A stretch of 64,000 nucleotides of DNA, taken from positions 372,001 to 436,000 of the forward strand of contig NZ_NSKB01000004.1 in NCBI RefSeq assembly GCF_002286975.1, given 5' to 3'. Shown here in pieces: positions 29,672-38,361 of the stretch. Numbering within the stretch: the stretch's first letter is position 1; each line of letters starts with the position of its first letter. This stretch comes from Halomonas salipaludis (GTDB lineage Bacteria > Pseudomonadota > Gammaproteobacteria > Pseudomonadales > Halomonadaceae). A program made the translations under genes and the position numbers. Below the pieces are notes generated by a model that was not told where the DNA came from, searched no databases, and saw only the letters and a program-made list of their open reading frames with translations.

Positions 29672-30016
29672 TCAGGCACTCAATCGCTGGCACTGCACCA
29701 CCACCCCGCGGCATTGTTTGTTTCTGGCGGGCATGCCGCTGCCACCGCAGGCAGGCAGCAGCCGGTACCCGCCACCGATCCGGTGGCTGCGGAACAGCCG
29801 ATACTCCTGCTCGATCTCCACCACCACCAGGTCGGCATGCTGCGCCACCCGCGCCTCATCCACCACCAGCACATCACCCTCAATCAGCGGGCCGCTAACC
29901 CCTGCCTCCTCGGCCACCTCCACCAAGTAGCAGCTGGGCGTCAACTCACCAATAAATAATCCCTCAAGGGCCGGGTTGGCGACCAACCCGGCCGGCCCCA
30001 GGTAATTCACCTTCAT
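29672..30016 (-). CDS. UmuD/S24-like domain protein lacking the Ser-Lys dyad
   Basis: 114 aa resembling the C-terminal fold of UmuD/LexA: LIEGDVLVVDEARVAQHADLVVVEIEQEYRLFRSHR aligns with the DGDLLIVD...GDIVIA...F core. The region where UmuD has SGDSM reads AEEAGVSGP, and the position of the catalytic Lys appears as Arg (LFR). Self-cleavage is therefore unlikely. No umuC follows, as would be usual. It may be an orphan regulatory or decoy domain. Confidence 0.7.
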   Translation of the reverse strand: MKVNYLGPAGLVANPALEGLFIGELTPSCYLVEVAEEAGVSGPLIEGDVLVVDEARVAQHADLVVVEIEQEYRLFRSHRIGGGYRLLPACGGSGMPARNKQCRGVVVQCQRLSA

Positions 30017-30041
30017 GAAAATCCCTTATTGAAGTTCAACA

Positions 30042-31082
30042 TTACTCGGTTTCTTCGTCTTCCATGTCATCGTTATCATCGACTTCAATGCGACTGCCTT
30101 GAGAAACAGCAAGAATCGTACCTCTGTGAAGAACACCCTCTTCTGTCAAAAGAGCATTAAATCTAACCATTACAGTTGTATTATTTTTTATTGAATCAAA
30201 TATCTTATCATAGCTGCTCCGAGTGATTTCACCGAACGTAAAACCAAGGGTGAACTGATTATCATCAAGATCACTCACTCTGACCGATATTCTCGGGAAG
30301 CGTCGTTTACTTACTTGCTCGACGCTCAATTCTTCCTCCAGGATGTGGGCCTCTGTATCCGCCTGAGGGTTATCAACATAATCCCTTATATCGCCACCAT
30401 CCATAGCCGCACCAGATATGTCTATATAGTCCGCATCTGGAACAGATCGAATTATGCCGCCATAGCCATCATCCAGTTTATCAAGGGCACCAGTAACCCT
30501 AGATCTATCTTGTTCGCTTAAGGCATTGATTGCTGTTTTGGATTGCTCCAGAAGGGCATCGACGGAGTGCATATGGCCTTCCACCATGATCTGCTGTTGT
30601 TGCCGACCTTGCTCCGCCTTGGCTACTTGCGACTCATAATCAAAGTGCTTCTTGACCGTATAGCCACCTAATAAAGCAAGTACAATGGCAATGTATAGAG
30701 TTCTCTTGTGCGCACTTTCCATACCATCCGTCAGCCCTTTTAGGCTATCGAACATGGCTTTAGCCTGATCGCATAGCTCGCCAAAAACCTTAAGACTCCC
30801 TTCCTCAATCCTGTACTCTATAGAGGAAAAAAGCTTTTTATCTTCCAGGGTCAACCGCTGAAGGTTCGGAGACCCATACTTAATATAAGCATAGGCACGC
30901 TGCAAATCCATATAAAAGTCATAAAGACTTTTAGCGAGCTCCGGTGTTATAGTTCCATTATACCTATCGCCATCGAGTTTTATATCAAGGCGCGGCCAGT
31001 CTTCCAGATCAAAGCTCTCCACTCCTTCAAATTCTTCTGAATACAGAAAATCAATAAACTCTTGAAGATTGCTAATCGACAT
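30042..31082 (-). CDS. hypothetical single-pass membrane protein, cargo of the element
   Basis: 346 aa, not recognised. Order: an N-terminal domain (1-125) with DIKLDGDRYNGTITPELAKSLYDFY and an aromatic AYAYIKYG motif, one membrane segment TLYIAIVLALLGGYTV (about 127-143), a Gln/Glu-rich coiled segment (145-200), and a beta-rich acidic C-terminal domain (250-346). Codon use is more AT-rich than in core genes. It lies in the minus-strand run downstream of the repressor, so it may be expressed in the integrated state, the usual place for exclusion or defence genes. Confidence 0.8.
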   Translation of the reverse strand: MSISNLQEFIDFLYSEEFEGVESFDLEDWPRLDIKLDGDRYNGTITPELAKSLYDFYMDLQRAYAYIKYGSPNLQRLTLEDKKLFSSIEYRIEEGSLKVFGELCDQAKAMFDSLKGLTDGMESAHKRTLYIAIVLALLGGYTVKKHFDYESQVAKAEQGRQQQQIMVEGHMHSVDALLEQSKTAINALSEQDRSRVTGALDKLDDGYGGIIRSVPDADYIDISGAAMDGGDIRDYVDNPQADTEAHILEEELSVEQVSKRRFPRISVRVSDLDDNQFTLGFTFGEITRSSYDKIFDSIKNNTTVMVRFNALLTEEGVLHRGTILAVSQGSRIEVDDNDDMEDEETE

Positions 31083-31097
31083 AAACCCTCCTTGGTA

Positions 31098-31424
31098 TCA
31101 GTCGAAGCTGAACGACTGGCGATTGCCGGCGGCGTCTTCTTCCATCTGCACGCACCCTTGGAGGATCTGATAGCTACCGCCGCTGAACTCGGCGACCTCC
31201 TGGCAGTGATTGCGAATGCGGCCTGAAACATTGGCCCAGCGGCTCTTCAGGCTGTTGTAGGCGCCCTGCTCCATCTGGATGCAGCCGTTGTAGATCTGGT
31301 GACTGCTGCCGCCGAATTCGGCGACCTCTTCACAATGGCCCTCGACATCGAAGCGGGGCATTTCCTGGGCAACAACGGTCAACGGCAGAGCGGCCAGTAC
31401 AGCCATGATCAGCACCTTGCGCAT
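31098..31424 (-). CDS. small secreted protein with two Cys-containing repeats
   Basis: 108 aa. Signal peptide MRKVLIMAVLAALPLTVVAQ, then two similar units: HCEEVAEFGGSSHQIYNGC and HCQEVAEFSGGSYQILQGC, each followed by xQME. Two cysteines per unit suggest an intramolecular disulfide in each. Probably periplasmic. Function unknown. The start is 2 bases from the stop of the upstream lipoprotein gene. Confidence 0.78.
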   Translation of the reverse strand: MRKVLIMAVLAALPLTVVAQEMPRFDVEGHCEEVAEFGGSSHQIYNGCIQMEQGAYNSLKSRWANVSGRIRNHCQEVAEFSGGSYQILQGCVQMEEDAAGNRQSFSFD

Positions 31425-31426
31425 GG

Positions 31427-31828
31427 TCAGAACTCCTCGATGGCAGCGACGATCTGGTCGGCAGTCTCCTGCGAGACCTCGCTGTTCAGCTGGGCGACCA
31501 CTCGGCCACTTTCCGACTGGTAGCGATGCGGCCCCACCAATTCAGGCATGCTATCGAAATAGCCCTTCACCCGGTCGCACACATCGCGTTCATCGCAGAT
31601 GAAGAACTGACCGCCCCGAGGCGCGACTTCCTCGAGCACCACTACCAGGTGGTACTGGTACCCATCCGGCACCATGCCGCTGTTGCCCGGATCTTCGGTA
31701 GTGATCTCGGTGATGCCGGCGTCGGTGCCCTCCAGGGCATCGATCACCTGCTGCTGACTGATCGAATCGGCCTCGGCTGAACAGCCGGCCAGGGCAGCCG
31801 CGGAAACGGCCAACCATATGCGCTTCAT
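31427..31828 (-). CDS. hypothetical small lipoprotein
   Basis: 133 aa with lipoprotein signal MKRIWLAVSAAALAGC and mature acidic domain containing two further cysteines (FFICDERDVCDRV). It is preceded by GGAGAAAGGG and lies between the repressor and the small secreted protein on the same strand. Function unknown; possibly an envelope factor expressed in the integrated state. Confidence 0.75.
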   Translation of the reverse strand: MKRIWLAVSAAALAGCSAEADSISQQQVIDALEGTDAGITEITTEDPGNSGMVPDGYQYHLVVVLEEVAPRGGQFFICDERDVCDRVKGYFDSMPELVGPHRYQSESGRVVAQLNSEVSQETADQIVAAIEEF

Positions 31829-31914
31829 TCCCTTTCTCCTTGCGTACCAAGCCCTCTATGGGGCCGTTCTTGTTAGCGCTCTCTGGCGCCGCATTCTCTC
31901 AGGGCTCCAAATCG

Positions 31915-32604
31915 TTACGAAACCCTACCTATCCGTATCTCACACCGCCCCAGGATCTCCACCTCCCCCATCTGCTCGGGCTTGATCATCTCGGGCGTGT
32001 AATGCTCGTTATCACTGATCAGGTACAGCGCGCCGCCGGCCAGGCGCTGCACGCGCTTGATGCGCCGTTCACCGCTCACCCACAGTAGGAATACCCCCTC
32101 GCGCCGCGGGTCGCGGTTGGCCAGGTCGACCAGCACCCAGTCGCCGTCGGCCAGCGTGCCCTCCATCGAGTCACCGCGCACCTTCACGCCCGCCACGCTT
32201 CCCGGGCTAATGCCCAGCGCCGACAGCTGCGCCTCGGGGAAGTAGAGCTGCCCCTCGATCCGCTCGCCCTCGAGCGAACGACCGGCGCCGGCGGCGCCCT
32301 CCACGTCATACAGATTGACCTCGGCCATGCCCGGACCGGGGCCATTGGCTGCCGTGACGGGAGCGCCATCGGCCACGCGCTGGGCGGCCAAGTGACCAAC
32401 AGTATTCGAACGGATACCCGTCACCACGTACTGGACATCGGCATCGATGCCTGCCAAACGCTCCAAATAGTCTGCTTTGGGGCTGCGCTGGTCACTCTCG
32501 TAGAGAAGCTGGGTGTTTTTAGTCACCCCGGCGACAGCTGAAAAGGCGCTCTGTGTCATGCCTAAGCGCTCGCGCTCCTCCCTTAAACGCTGACCTATAG
32601 CCAT
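31915..32604 (-). CDS. CI-like repressor (HTH-XRE plus S24 peptidase domain)
   Basis: 229 aa. N-terminal helix-turn-helix (RLREERERLGMTQSAFSAVAGVTKNT), then a LexA/CI-type peptidase domain with catalytic Ser in VRGDSMEGTLADGDWVLVD and catalytic Lys in RRIKRVQ. The probable cleavage site is Ala-Gly in the EGAAGAGRS region. It should maintain the integrated element and be inactivated by RecA during SOS. Divergent from the small gene at 32712. Confidence 0.92.
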   Translation of the reverse strand: MAIGQRLREERERLGMTQSAFSAVAGVTKNTQLLYESDQRSPKADYLERLAGIDADVQYVVTGIRSNTVGHLAAQRVADGAPVTAANGPGPGMAEVNLYDVEGAAGAGRSLEGERIEGQLYFPEAQLSALGISPGSVAGVKVRGDSMEGTLADGDWVLVDLANRDPRREGVFLLWVSGERRIKRVQRLAGGALYLISDNEHYTPEMIKPEQMGEVEILGRCEIRIGRVS

Positions 32605-32711
32605 CGTCTACGCACCTCGCGCTTGACAGTCACACATTTGAATACCATCATTCGATTACCAAGTATTGCTTTGAAGACCACAAGACAAGCGTGATCACTA
32701 GGAGCCCAGCC
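32605..32711. promoter_or_regulatory. divergent repressor/early-gene control region
   Basis: This 107-bp AT-rich region separates the repressor from the rightward early genes. It contains TTGACA at 32623-32628 on the plus strand and paired elements AATAC (32641-32645) and GTATT (32663-32667), with two related ATACCA/TTACCA units between them. These are plausible operator half-sites for the CI-like repressor; the -10 is not clear. Confidence 0.4.
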
Positions 32712-32951
32712 ATGACCGACACCAGCCCAACCGACCCAAAGCGTGCCTCCCGGCTCGATCCCCGCGATCACTTGCTGGCTCGCCAGGCACTCACCGAGGC
32801 GGTGACCGAATTGGCCAAGCGGGGAATCAGCGGCGAGGCGCTCCAACGCCATGCCGTGGAAATCGCCACTGCCCTGAGAGAGGGGCTCGCCGTGCTTAGC
32901 GCTGCCGCAGAGAACGGTAGTGATCGGCAATCGCCCGATGCGCTGCACTGA
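32712..32951 (+). CDS. small element-encoded protein in Cro position
   Basis: 79 aa, MTDTSPTDPKRASRLDPRD start with AGGAGCCCAGCC upstream. Helical, with LARQALTEAVTELAKRGISGEALQRHAVEIATAL. First rightward gene after the repressor. It has no recognisable helix-turn-helix, so it is not clearly a Cro. Its 3' end overlaps an opposite-strand small gene by 56 bases. Confidence 0.6.
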   Translation: MTDTSPTDPKRASRLDPRDHLLARQALTEAVTELAKRGISGEALQRHAVEIATALREGLAVLSAAAENGSDRQSPDALH

Positions 32952-33102
32952 CCGCCTTGCCGAGAACCTCGCCATCGGCCTCGGCCATGGCCTGCGCCTC
33001 GGGACCGAAGCCGAAGGCACCAGAGCGGCACAGCTCCAATACGACCTCGTGAGCCGCGTGATCAGGACTACTACCCGGATTATGCGTCTTGGCCTCAGAC
33101 AT
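32896..33102 (-). CDS. small hypothetical protein, opposite strand
   Basis: 68 aa, MSEAKTHNPGSSPDHAAHEV, with a good AGGGGG ribosome-binding site. Overlaps the end of the plus-strand gene at 32712. Similar small proteins occur near repressors of prophages; function unknown. Coding status is moderate because it is short and overlapping. Confidence 0.45.
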   Translation of the reverse strand: MSEAKTHNPGSSPDHAAHEVVLELCRSGAFGFGPEAQAMAEADGEVLGKAVSAAHRAIADHYRSLRQR

Positions 33103-33158
33103 CCCTGAACCCCCTGCTCTTTATTGATGCTTAGAACTCCACAAAGGAAGCCTAACCC

Positions 33159-33380
33159 ATGAACACCACGGAAACCATTCGCACACCCGCCGCGGCTTAC
33201 TCGCGCAGCCCCAACGGCTGCAGCAAGCAGGTGATGACCCAGATCACCCCAACCGAGCGCGAGAAGCTCAAAGCCATAGCCGAGCTCGAGATGCGCAGCG
33301 TCTCCGGCACGCTGCGCATGCTGATGCTGCGCGGCATCGAGCAGTACGACGCCGACACCGAAGCGGCCGGCCAATCCTGA
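33159..33380 (+). CDS. small ribbon-helix-helix-like protein
   Basis: 73 aa. VMTQITPTEREKLKAIAELEMRSVSGTLRMLMLRGIEQY fits the beta-helix-helix pattern of Arc/MetJ-type DNA-binding proteins. AAAGGAAG precedes the ATG. Part of the rightward early gene set of the element. Confidence 0.7.
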   Translation: MNTTETIRTPAAAYSRSPNGCSKQVMTQITPTEREKLKAIAELEMRSVSGTLRMLMLRGIEQYDADTEAAGQS

Positions 33381-33419
33381 TCGTTCGTTCACCTCTACCT
33401 GCTGCATAAGGACTCCGCC

Positions 33420-33623
33420 ATGTACCAGGACACCAAACGAGTTCGCACCAAGGCCACCGTCTACCTCGACCAGTACGAGAGCGACGTGATCACCGCGTTG
33501 GCCAATTACCTGGGCGTACCCAAAGCCGAGGTGATGCGCCAGATGCTGATGAAAGAAGCGCGGGACGTGCTTGGCATCGACCTCGCTGGCCTCGTCGATA
33601 GCGTCGCCGATCAGGCCGGCTGA
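33420..33623 (+). CDS. small ribbon-helix-helix-like protein
   Basis: 67 aa. KATVYLDQYESDVITALANYLGVPKAEVMRQMLMKEARDVL is a likely ribbon-helix-helix motif (strand TVYL, then two helices). Second such protein in tandem, 39 bases after the first. Presumed early-gene regulator. Confidence 0.7.
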   Translation: MYQDTKRVRTKATVYLDQYESDVITALANYLGVPKAEVMRQMLMKEARDVLGIDLAGLVDSVADQAG

Positions 33624-33659
33624 ACGGACCCCTACATCCACCGTGCATCCGAGGTAGCC

Positions 33660-33854
33660 ATGCCGGAACAACCCATGGAGCTCGACCAGCAGGCCAAGGC
33701 AGTCCTCGACGCCGTGTGCGAGCAGCAGGGCCTGGAAACCCGCGAGCAGGCAGCCGAGTGGTTGCTGCGCCGGCGCATCCGCCGCGGCGCCCAGGGCCTC
33801 ACCGGCCGGGGCCGCGCGCTATACGAAGTCAACAGGAGGCCAACCCCGTCGTGA
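33660..33854 (+). CDS. small hypothetical protein
   Basis: 64 aa, helical and basic (AAEWLLRRRIRRGAQGLTGRGRALYEV). Its stop overlaps the GTG start of the zinc-finger gene as GTGA, indicating translational coupling. Function unknown. Confidence 0.6.
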   Translation: MPEQPMELDQQAKAVLDAVCEQQGLETREQAAEWLLRRRIRRGAQGLTGRGRALYEVNRRPTPS

Positions 33855-34102
33855 CTGCGCCACACCAGATCCGGCTCAGCTGCCCCCACTGCGGGCAGTA
33901 CATGAAGATTCGCGCATCGCGCGGCGTCACGCCGCTCTACCGCGAGGCCTACGTCTATTGCACCAACGAGGCGTGTGGGTTCCGCGGCAAGCTCGGCCTG
34001 GAGATGCTCCAGACGCTCTCGCCCAGCGCCACCCCCAACCCCGACGTAAAGCTGCCGCTGGCCCCGTCGCTACTCAGCCAGCTGCTCCACGACGCCAACT
34101 GA
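33851..34102 (+). CDS. Ogr/Delta-like zinc-finger transcriptional activator
   Basis: 83 aa from GTG. SCPHCGQYMKIRASRGVTPLYREAYVYCTNEACGFRG matches the Ogr/Delta finger: two CxxC-like pairs (CPHC and CTNEAC) with the conserved RxSR and aromatic residues. In P2/P4 these proteins activate phage late promoters. In an element that shows no late genes of its own, this raises the possibility of acting on a helper phage. Confidence 0.8.
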   Translation: MTAPHQIRLSCPHCGQYMKIRASRGVTPLYREAYVYCTNEACGFRGKLGLEMLQTLSPSATPNPDVKLPLAPSLLSQLLHDAN

Positions 34103-34114
34103 AGGACCGCTGCC

Positions 34115-34507
34115 ATGAACAACATCACTCCGATCAACGCCGCCCGCGCTCCGCAGCTCGACAGCCACAACCTGGCCATCGCCGTGCTGTGGCGTCACCG
34201 CTGGGAAAACCGCGTCACCGCCCTGGCCAACTGCATCGAGCACCTGGTCACCGTGCACGACATGACCGAGGCCGCCGCCGAGCTGGCTGCCATTCAGGCC
34301 TACGCCGACCTCGAGAGCGAGAACACGTTGGCCACCATCGACATGGATGCCAGCACCTCCCATATAGTGGTGATGCGCACCGAGGGCGGCCGCCCGGCGA
34401 TGTTCACCGTCTCCGACCTGCTGCGCATTCTCGGCCAGGCTCGCGATGAAGGCCGCGCCGTTGTCGTCGATCGCGAGTCACACCGCCCGGTCGTGCTCGA
34501 GCACTAA
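34115..34507 (+). CDS. hypothetical element protein
   Basis: 130 aa, no recognised domain. Helical N-terminal half (LAIAVLWRHRWENRVTALANCIEHLV) and a C-terminal mixed region. AAGGACCGCTGCC precedes the ATG. Located between the Ogr/Delta-like gene and the primase, so probably part of the replication or control module. Confidence 0.65.
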   Translation: MNNITPINAARAPQLDSHNLAIAVLWRHRWENRVTALANCIEHLVTVHDMTEAAAELAAIQAYADLESENTLATIDMDASTSHIVVMRTEGGRPAMFTVSDLLRILGQARDEGRAVVVDRESHRPVVLEH

Positions 34508-34545
34508 ACCCCGCGTTTTCACTCCACGGATAGAGGAGGCTCAGC

Positions 34546-37210
34546 GTGAATCCATCGCTGCGCCAGGACATTCTCGCGCGCTTGATGCGCGACTACGGTG
34601 CCCAGGAGCGGGGCAAGTACCTGCAAAAGGTGCGCTGCCCCGACTGCGGCCAGCGCGAGGCGTACATCGCCGCCGACGCGCCGTGGATGCTGAAGTGTGG
34701 CCGCGAGAACAACTGCGGGGCGCAGATCCACGTCAAGAGCCTGTTCCCCGAGCTGTTCGAGTCGTGGTCCGAGCGCTATGCGCCAAAGCAGGGCGAGGAG
34801 GCCAAGAGTGCCACCCCGGTGGCCGACGGCTACCTGCACGACGGCCGCGGCTTCGAGCTCGAGCGCATCCAGGGCTGGTACACCCAGGAGAGTTTCTGGA
34901 AGCCCAACGTCGGCGGCACCGCCACCGTGCGTTTCGCCCTGCCCGGCGGCGCCTACTGGGAGCGCCTGCTCGACAAACCCGAGCGCTTCGGCAAGCAGAA
35001 GGCCAACTTCGTGGGCCGCTACAAGGGGCAGTGGTGGTGCCCGCCGGTGCTCACGCCGGATGATCTGGTCGCCGCCGGCGAGGTGTGGATCGTCGAGGGC
35101 ATCTTCGATGCCATCGCGCTCTACCACCACGGCATCGCTGCCGCCTCGGCAATGAGCAGCGGCAACTATCCCGACGCCGCCCTCGAGGCCTTGGCCGACG
35201 CCGCGCACCAGGCAGGCACTACGCGCCCCACCCTGGTATGGGCGCTGGACAGCAACCGCGCCGGGCAGAACGGCATCCTCAAGCATGTGAACCGCGCCCG
35301 CGCCCAGGGCTGGGAGTGCCGCGCCGCGCAGGTGCCGGGCGGCGGCAAGCACGACTGGAACGACTGCCACCAGCGCGGCGAGCTCACCGAGAAGCATCTC
35401 GACACCTATCGCTACCACGGCGACCTGTTGTTGGCCCCCACGCCCATGGCCAAGGCGCTGATCATCTACAAGCGCAGCGAGCGCCGCGAGTGCTGGTTCG
35501 AGTTCAAGCGGCAGCTGTGGTGGTGGAAGCTCGACATGGACGCCTTCGACCGCGCGCTGCGCGCCGAGGGCGAAGACGGCGCCGACCAGCAGCAGCTCGA
35601 CCCGGCCCTGCGCGATGCCGCCCTGGAGCAAGCTGGCAGCGTGAAGCGCATCTGCACCTGCTACCCCACCGCGCTGTACTACCAGGCCAACACCGTCACC
35701 GACGAGAGCTGGTACTACTACCGCATCGAGTTCCCGGGCGAGCGCTACACGGTGAAGAACACCGTAACCGGCAGCGCCCTGGCCTCGGGCACCGAGTTCA
35801 AGAAGCGCCTGCTGTCGATCGCCCCCCGGCGCGCAGTGGACCTGCACCACCGAGCAGCTCGATGCCACCCTGGCGCAGCACCTGCCGATCCGTACCGTGG
35901 AAACGATCAACTTCGTCGGCTATGCCCGCGAGTACGAGGCCTACGTGCTGGGCGACTTCGCCGTGAAGGGCGGCAAGATCTACCAGCGCAACGACGAGGA
36001 CTTCTTCGAGCTGGGCCGCACCGCGCTCAAGACCCTCTCGCAGTCCACCCAACTGCACATCAACAACGACCCGAACGACTACCGCACCGATTGGGCGGGA
36101 CTGATTCAACACGCCTTCGGCAGCAAGGGCGTGGTGGCTCTGGCCTTCTGGCTAGGCACGTTGTTCGCCGAGCAGATCCGCTCCCGCGACAAGAGCTTTC
36201 CCTTCCTCGAGATCGTCGGGGAGGCGGGTGCCGGCAAGTCGACCCTGATCGAGTTCCTGTGGAAGCTGGTCGGCCGCCGCGACTACGAGGGCTTCGACCC
36301 CAGCAAGGCCACCATGCCGGCGCGGGCGCGCAACTTCGCCCAGGTGAGCAACCTGCCGGTGGTGCTGATCGAGTCCGACCGCGAGCAGGAAGGTGGCGCC
36401 AAGCAGAAGCAATTCGACTGGGACGAACTCAAGACCGCCTTCAACGGCCGCAGCATCCGCGCCCGCGGCGTGAAGAACGGCGGCAACGACATCTACGAGC
36501 CGCCCTTTCGCGGCAGCATCGTCATCAGCCAGAACGCCGCCGTGCAGGCCGGCGAAGCCATCCAGACCCGTATCTGCCACCTGATGTTCACCCGCGAGGG
36601 CCAGAACGGCCGCACCAAGGAGCTGGCCGAAGCGCTGGAGAAAGCCGACCTCGAGCACGTCAGCCAGTTCGCCCTCGAGGTCGCCACCCGCGAGGCGGCA
36701 CTGCTCGAGCACGTCACTACCCGCGGCCGCGAGTACGCCAACCTGCTGGCCGACGACCCCGACATCAAGGTGCTGCGCATCGCCAAGTGCCACGGCCAGC
36801 TGGCCGCCCTGGTCGAGTGCCTCGGCCCCGAGGGGCTGGGCCTGTTTGACGCTCAGGTGATCGACATGGCCACCGGCCACGTCTGGCAGATGGCCCGCGA
36901 TCGGCAGTTGGCGATCAACGCCGACCACCCCCTGGTCGCCGAGTTCTGGGAGGCCTTCGACTACCTCGAGGGGCTCAACCAGGAGCCGCTGCTCAACCAC
37001 TACGGCAATCACAGCGAGCAGATCGCCATCAACCTCAAGGACTTCGAGCGCCGCTGCGCCGACTACCGCCTGCGCGTGCCCGAGATCCGCGAGCTCAAGC
37101 GCTACCTGCGCAGCAGCAAGAGCCGCAAGTTCATCGACGCCAACCGCACCGTCCGTAGCCAGATCCGCCTGAACAACGCCAGCGTGAAGTGCTGGGTGTT
37201 CCAGGCCTGA
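34546..37210 (+). pseudogene. TOPRIM primase-helicase (P4 alpha-like role), interrupted by a one-base frameshift
   Basis: The protein is intact across two frames, together about 887 aa. N-terminal zinc finger (C31, C34, C51, C57 in CPDCG...CGRENNC), TOPRIM domain (WIVEGIFDAIALYHHG with Glu about 184; VWALDSNRAGQ), a middle region, then a helicase ATPase with Walker A GEAGAGKST (about nt 36218-36244). The frame breaks at a run of six C residues at 35822-35827: removing one C restores SIAPGAQWTC... into the second frame. Either a real inactivating insertion, a sequencing error, or slippage. It would be the replication initiator of the element. Confidence 0.85.
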
Positions 37211-37233
37211 GCGAAAGACAGGAGGCCACCGCC

Positions 37234-37557
37234 ATGCCACAGCGCACCTACACCCTCGACCAAGCCGCCGCCCTGCTCAACCAAGGCCGCAACACCCTCG
37301 CCCGCCGGCTACGCCAGGCCGGCGTGCTCGGCACCGACAACCTGCCGGCGGGCAGGTACCGCGGCAATACCCGACTGATGGTGGTGGCCACCGGCACCTA
37401 CTGGCACCCGATTTGCGGCTGGACCCACTACGGCCGCACCGAATTCACCGACTCAGGGCTCGACCACGTCGCCGACACCCTCGGCCTCGAGCTCGCCCAC
37501 CTGCCTCCCAGCACGGCGCGGCAGGCCAGCCCGCAACCCCAGCACGCAAGGAACTAA
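37234..37557 (+). CDS. KilA-C-like DNA-binding protein
   Basis: 107 aa from the ATG at 37234, which follows GGAGGCC. YTLDQAAALLNQGRNTLARRLRQAGVLG is a helix-turn-helix of the type found in the C-terminal KilA domain of phage antirepressors. The downstream aromatic stretch TYWHPICGWTHYGRTEFTDSGLDHVADTL also fits. Likely an anti-repressor or accessory DNA-binding protein. Confidence 0.7.
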   Translation: MPQRTYTLDQAAALLNQGRNTLARRLRQAGVLGTDNLPAGRYRGNTRLMVVATGTYWHPICGWTHYGRTEFTDSGLDHVADTLGLELAHLPPSTARQASPQPQHARN

Positions 37558-37560
37558 GAC

Positions 37561-37781
37561 ATGGCAGACACCGCCGACATCGCCAGCGAACTGATGGAAA
37601 AGCGCCTGGAGCCGCCCTCGCCGACCGTCCCACTTGGGTCGGCGTCGACCTCGCCGCCACGGAATGTGACGACTGCGGATACGAGATCCCCGCCGCTCGT
37701 CGCAAGGCCGCGCCCTGGGCCAGCACCTGCATCGAGTGTCAGGGCATTCGCGAGAGGAGGAACAAGCATGCCGCCCGTTAA
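37561..37781 (+). pseudogene. TraR/DksA zinc-finger protein, frameshifted
   Basis: Starts normally (MADTADIASELMEKRLE) but then changes frame. Adding one G at about 37611 continues it as AALADRPTWVGVDLAATECDDCGYEIPAARRKAAPWASTCIECQGIR, a typical four-cysteine TraR/DksA finger ending at 37781. About 74 aa when repaired. TraR-type proteins modulate RNA polymerase. It is the second single-base defect in 2 kb. Confidence 0.75.
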
Positions 37782-38055
37782 GGGCGGCCAGCTGGCCAAG
37801 GTCGCCGCCCTGCTCTGCCAGGACGAGCTGTTTCGGCTCTACCTGGATCGGCGCAAGCGGCACAAGTTCGGCCTCGCGCCCGGCCAGTTGCCCGACGGCA
37901 CCCACAGCGAACAAGACGCGCGGGACTGGCTCTGCCAGGCCTGCCGCATCGACAGCCGAGCCGAGCTCGACCACAACCCCTACGCCGCTGCCACCTTCAA
38001 GGGCATCCGTGCCCGCTTCGGTCACTGGCGAGACACGCAGAGGAGCAACACATGA
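37768..38055 (+). CDS. small hypothetical element protein
   Basis: 95 aa with MPPVKGGQLAKVAALLCQDELFRLYLDRRKRHKFG; AGAGGAGG precedes the start. Family common in phage-like regions, function unknown. Overlaps the broken TraR/DksA gene by 14 bases and the PrtN-like gene by ATGA. Confidence 0.65.
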   Translation: MPPVKGGQLAKVAALLCQDELFRLYLDRRKRHKFGLAPGQLPDGTHSEQDARDWLCQACRIDSRAELDHNPYAAATFKGIRARFGHWRDTQRSNT

Positions 38056-38309
38056 ACACCTACTTCGGACTACTTGCCGAGTTCAACGGCCGCGCCGAGA
38101 TCCCCCTCGAGGAGGTCGCCCCGCGCTACTTTAGTATCAGCGCACGAACCGCCGGCATGCGCGCCGGTGCCCAGGCGCTACCGGTACCGGCCTACCGCGC
38201 CGGCGACTCACAAAAGTCGCCCTGGCTGGTCAGTGCGGTGGATCTGGCCAGATACCTGGATGAAAGGCGGGCCGAGGCGCACGAGCTATGGCAACGAGTT
38301 AACGACTAA
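38052..38309 (+). CDS. pyocin-activator PrtN-like protein
   Basis: 85 aa: MNTYFGLLAEFNGRAEIPLEEVAPRYF and QKSPWLVSAVDLARYLDERR match the PrtN family, small DNA-binding activators that switch on pyocin genes after SOS. Here it sits just before the cargo gene and integrase, where it may act as an excision or late activator. ATGA overlap with the upstream gene. Confidence 0.8.
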   Translation: MNTYFGLLAEFNGRAEIPLEEVAPRYFSISARTAGMRAGAQALPVPAYRAGDSQKSPWLVSAVDLARYLDERRAEAHELWQRVND

Positions 38310-38361
38310 GTGTATCGTAAAGGGGTTGAGATCATTCTTAATCCCTTTTTTGAGCGACACA

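Noticed and set aside
26000-33000. Second copy of the dusA att core marking the left end of the element
   Set aside because: By eye, no stretch resembling the 40386-40414 core was found on either strand, so no left boundary is claimed.
35815-35835. Programmed ribosomal frameshift in the primase
   Set aside because: No stimulatory structure is evident and a C6 run is a common error site; left as a frameshift of unknown cause.
33000-37600. Long frames such as 37413-37781 and 34519-35910 in other frames or strands
   Set aside because: They are shadows of GC-rich genes; part of the first was used only to trace the TraR/DksA frameshift.
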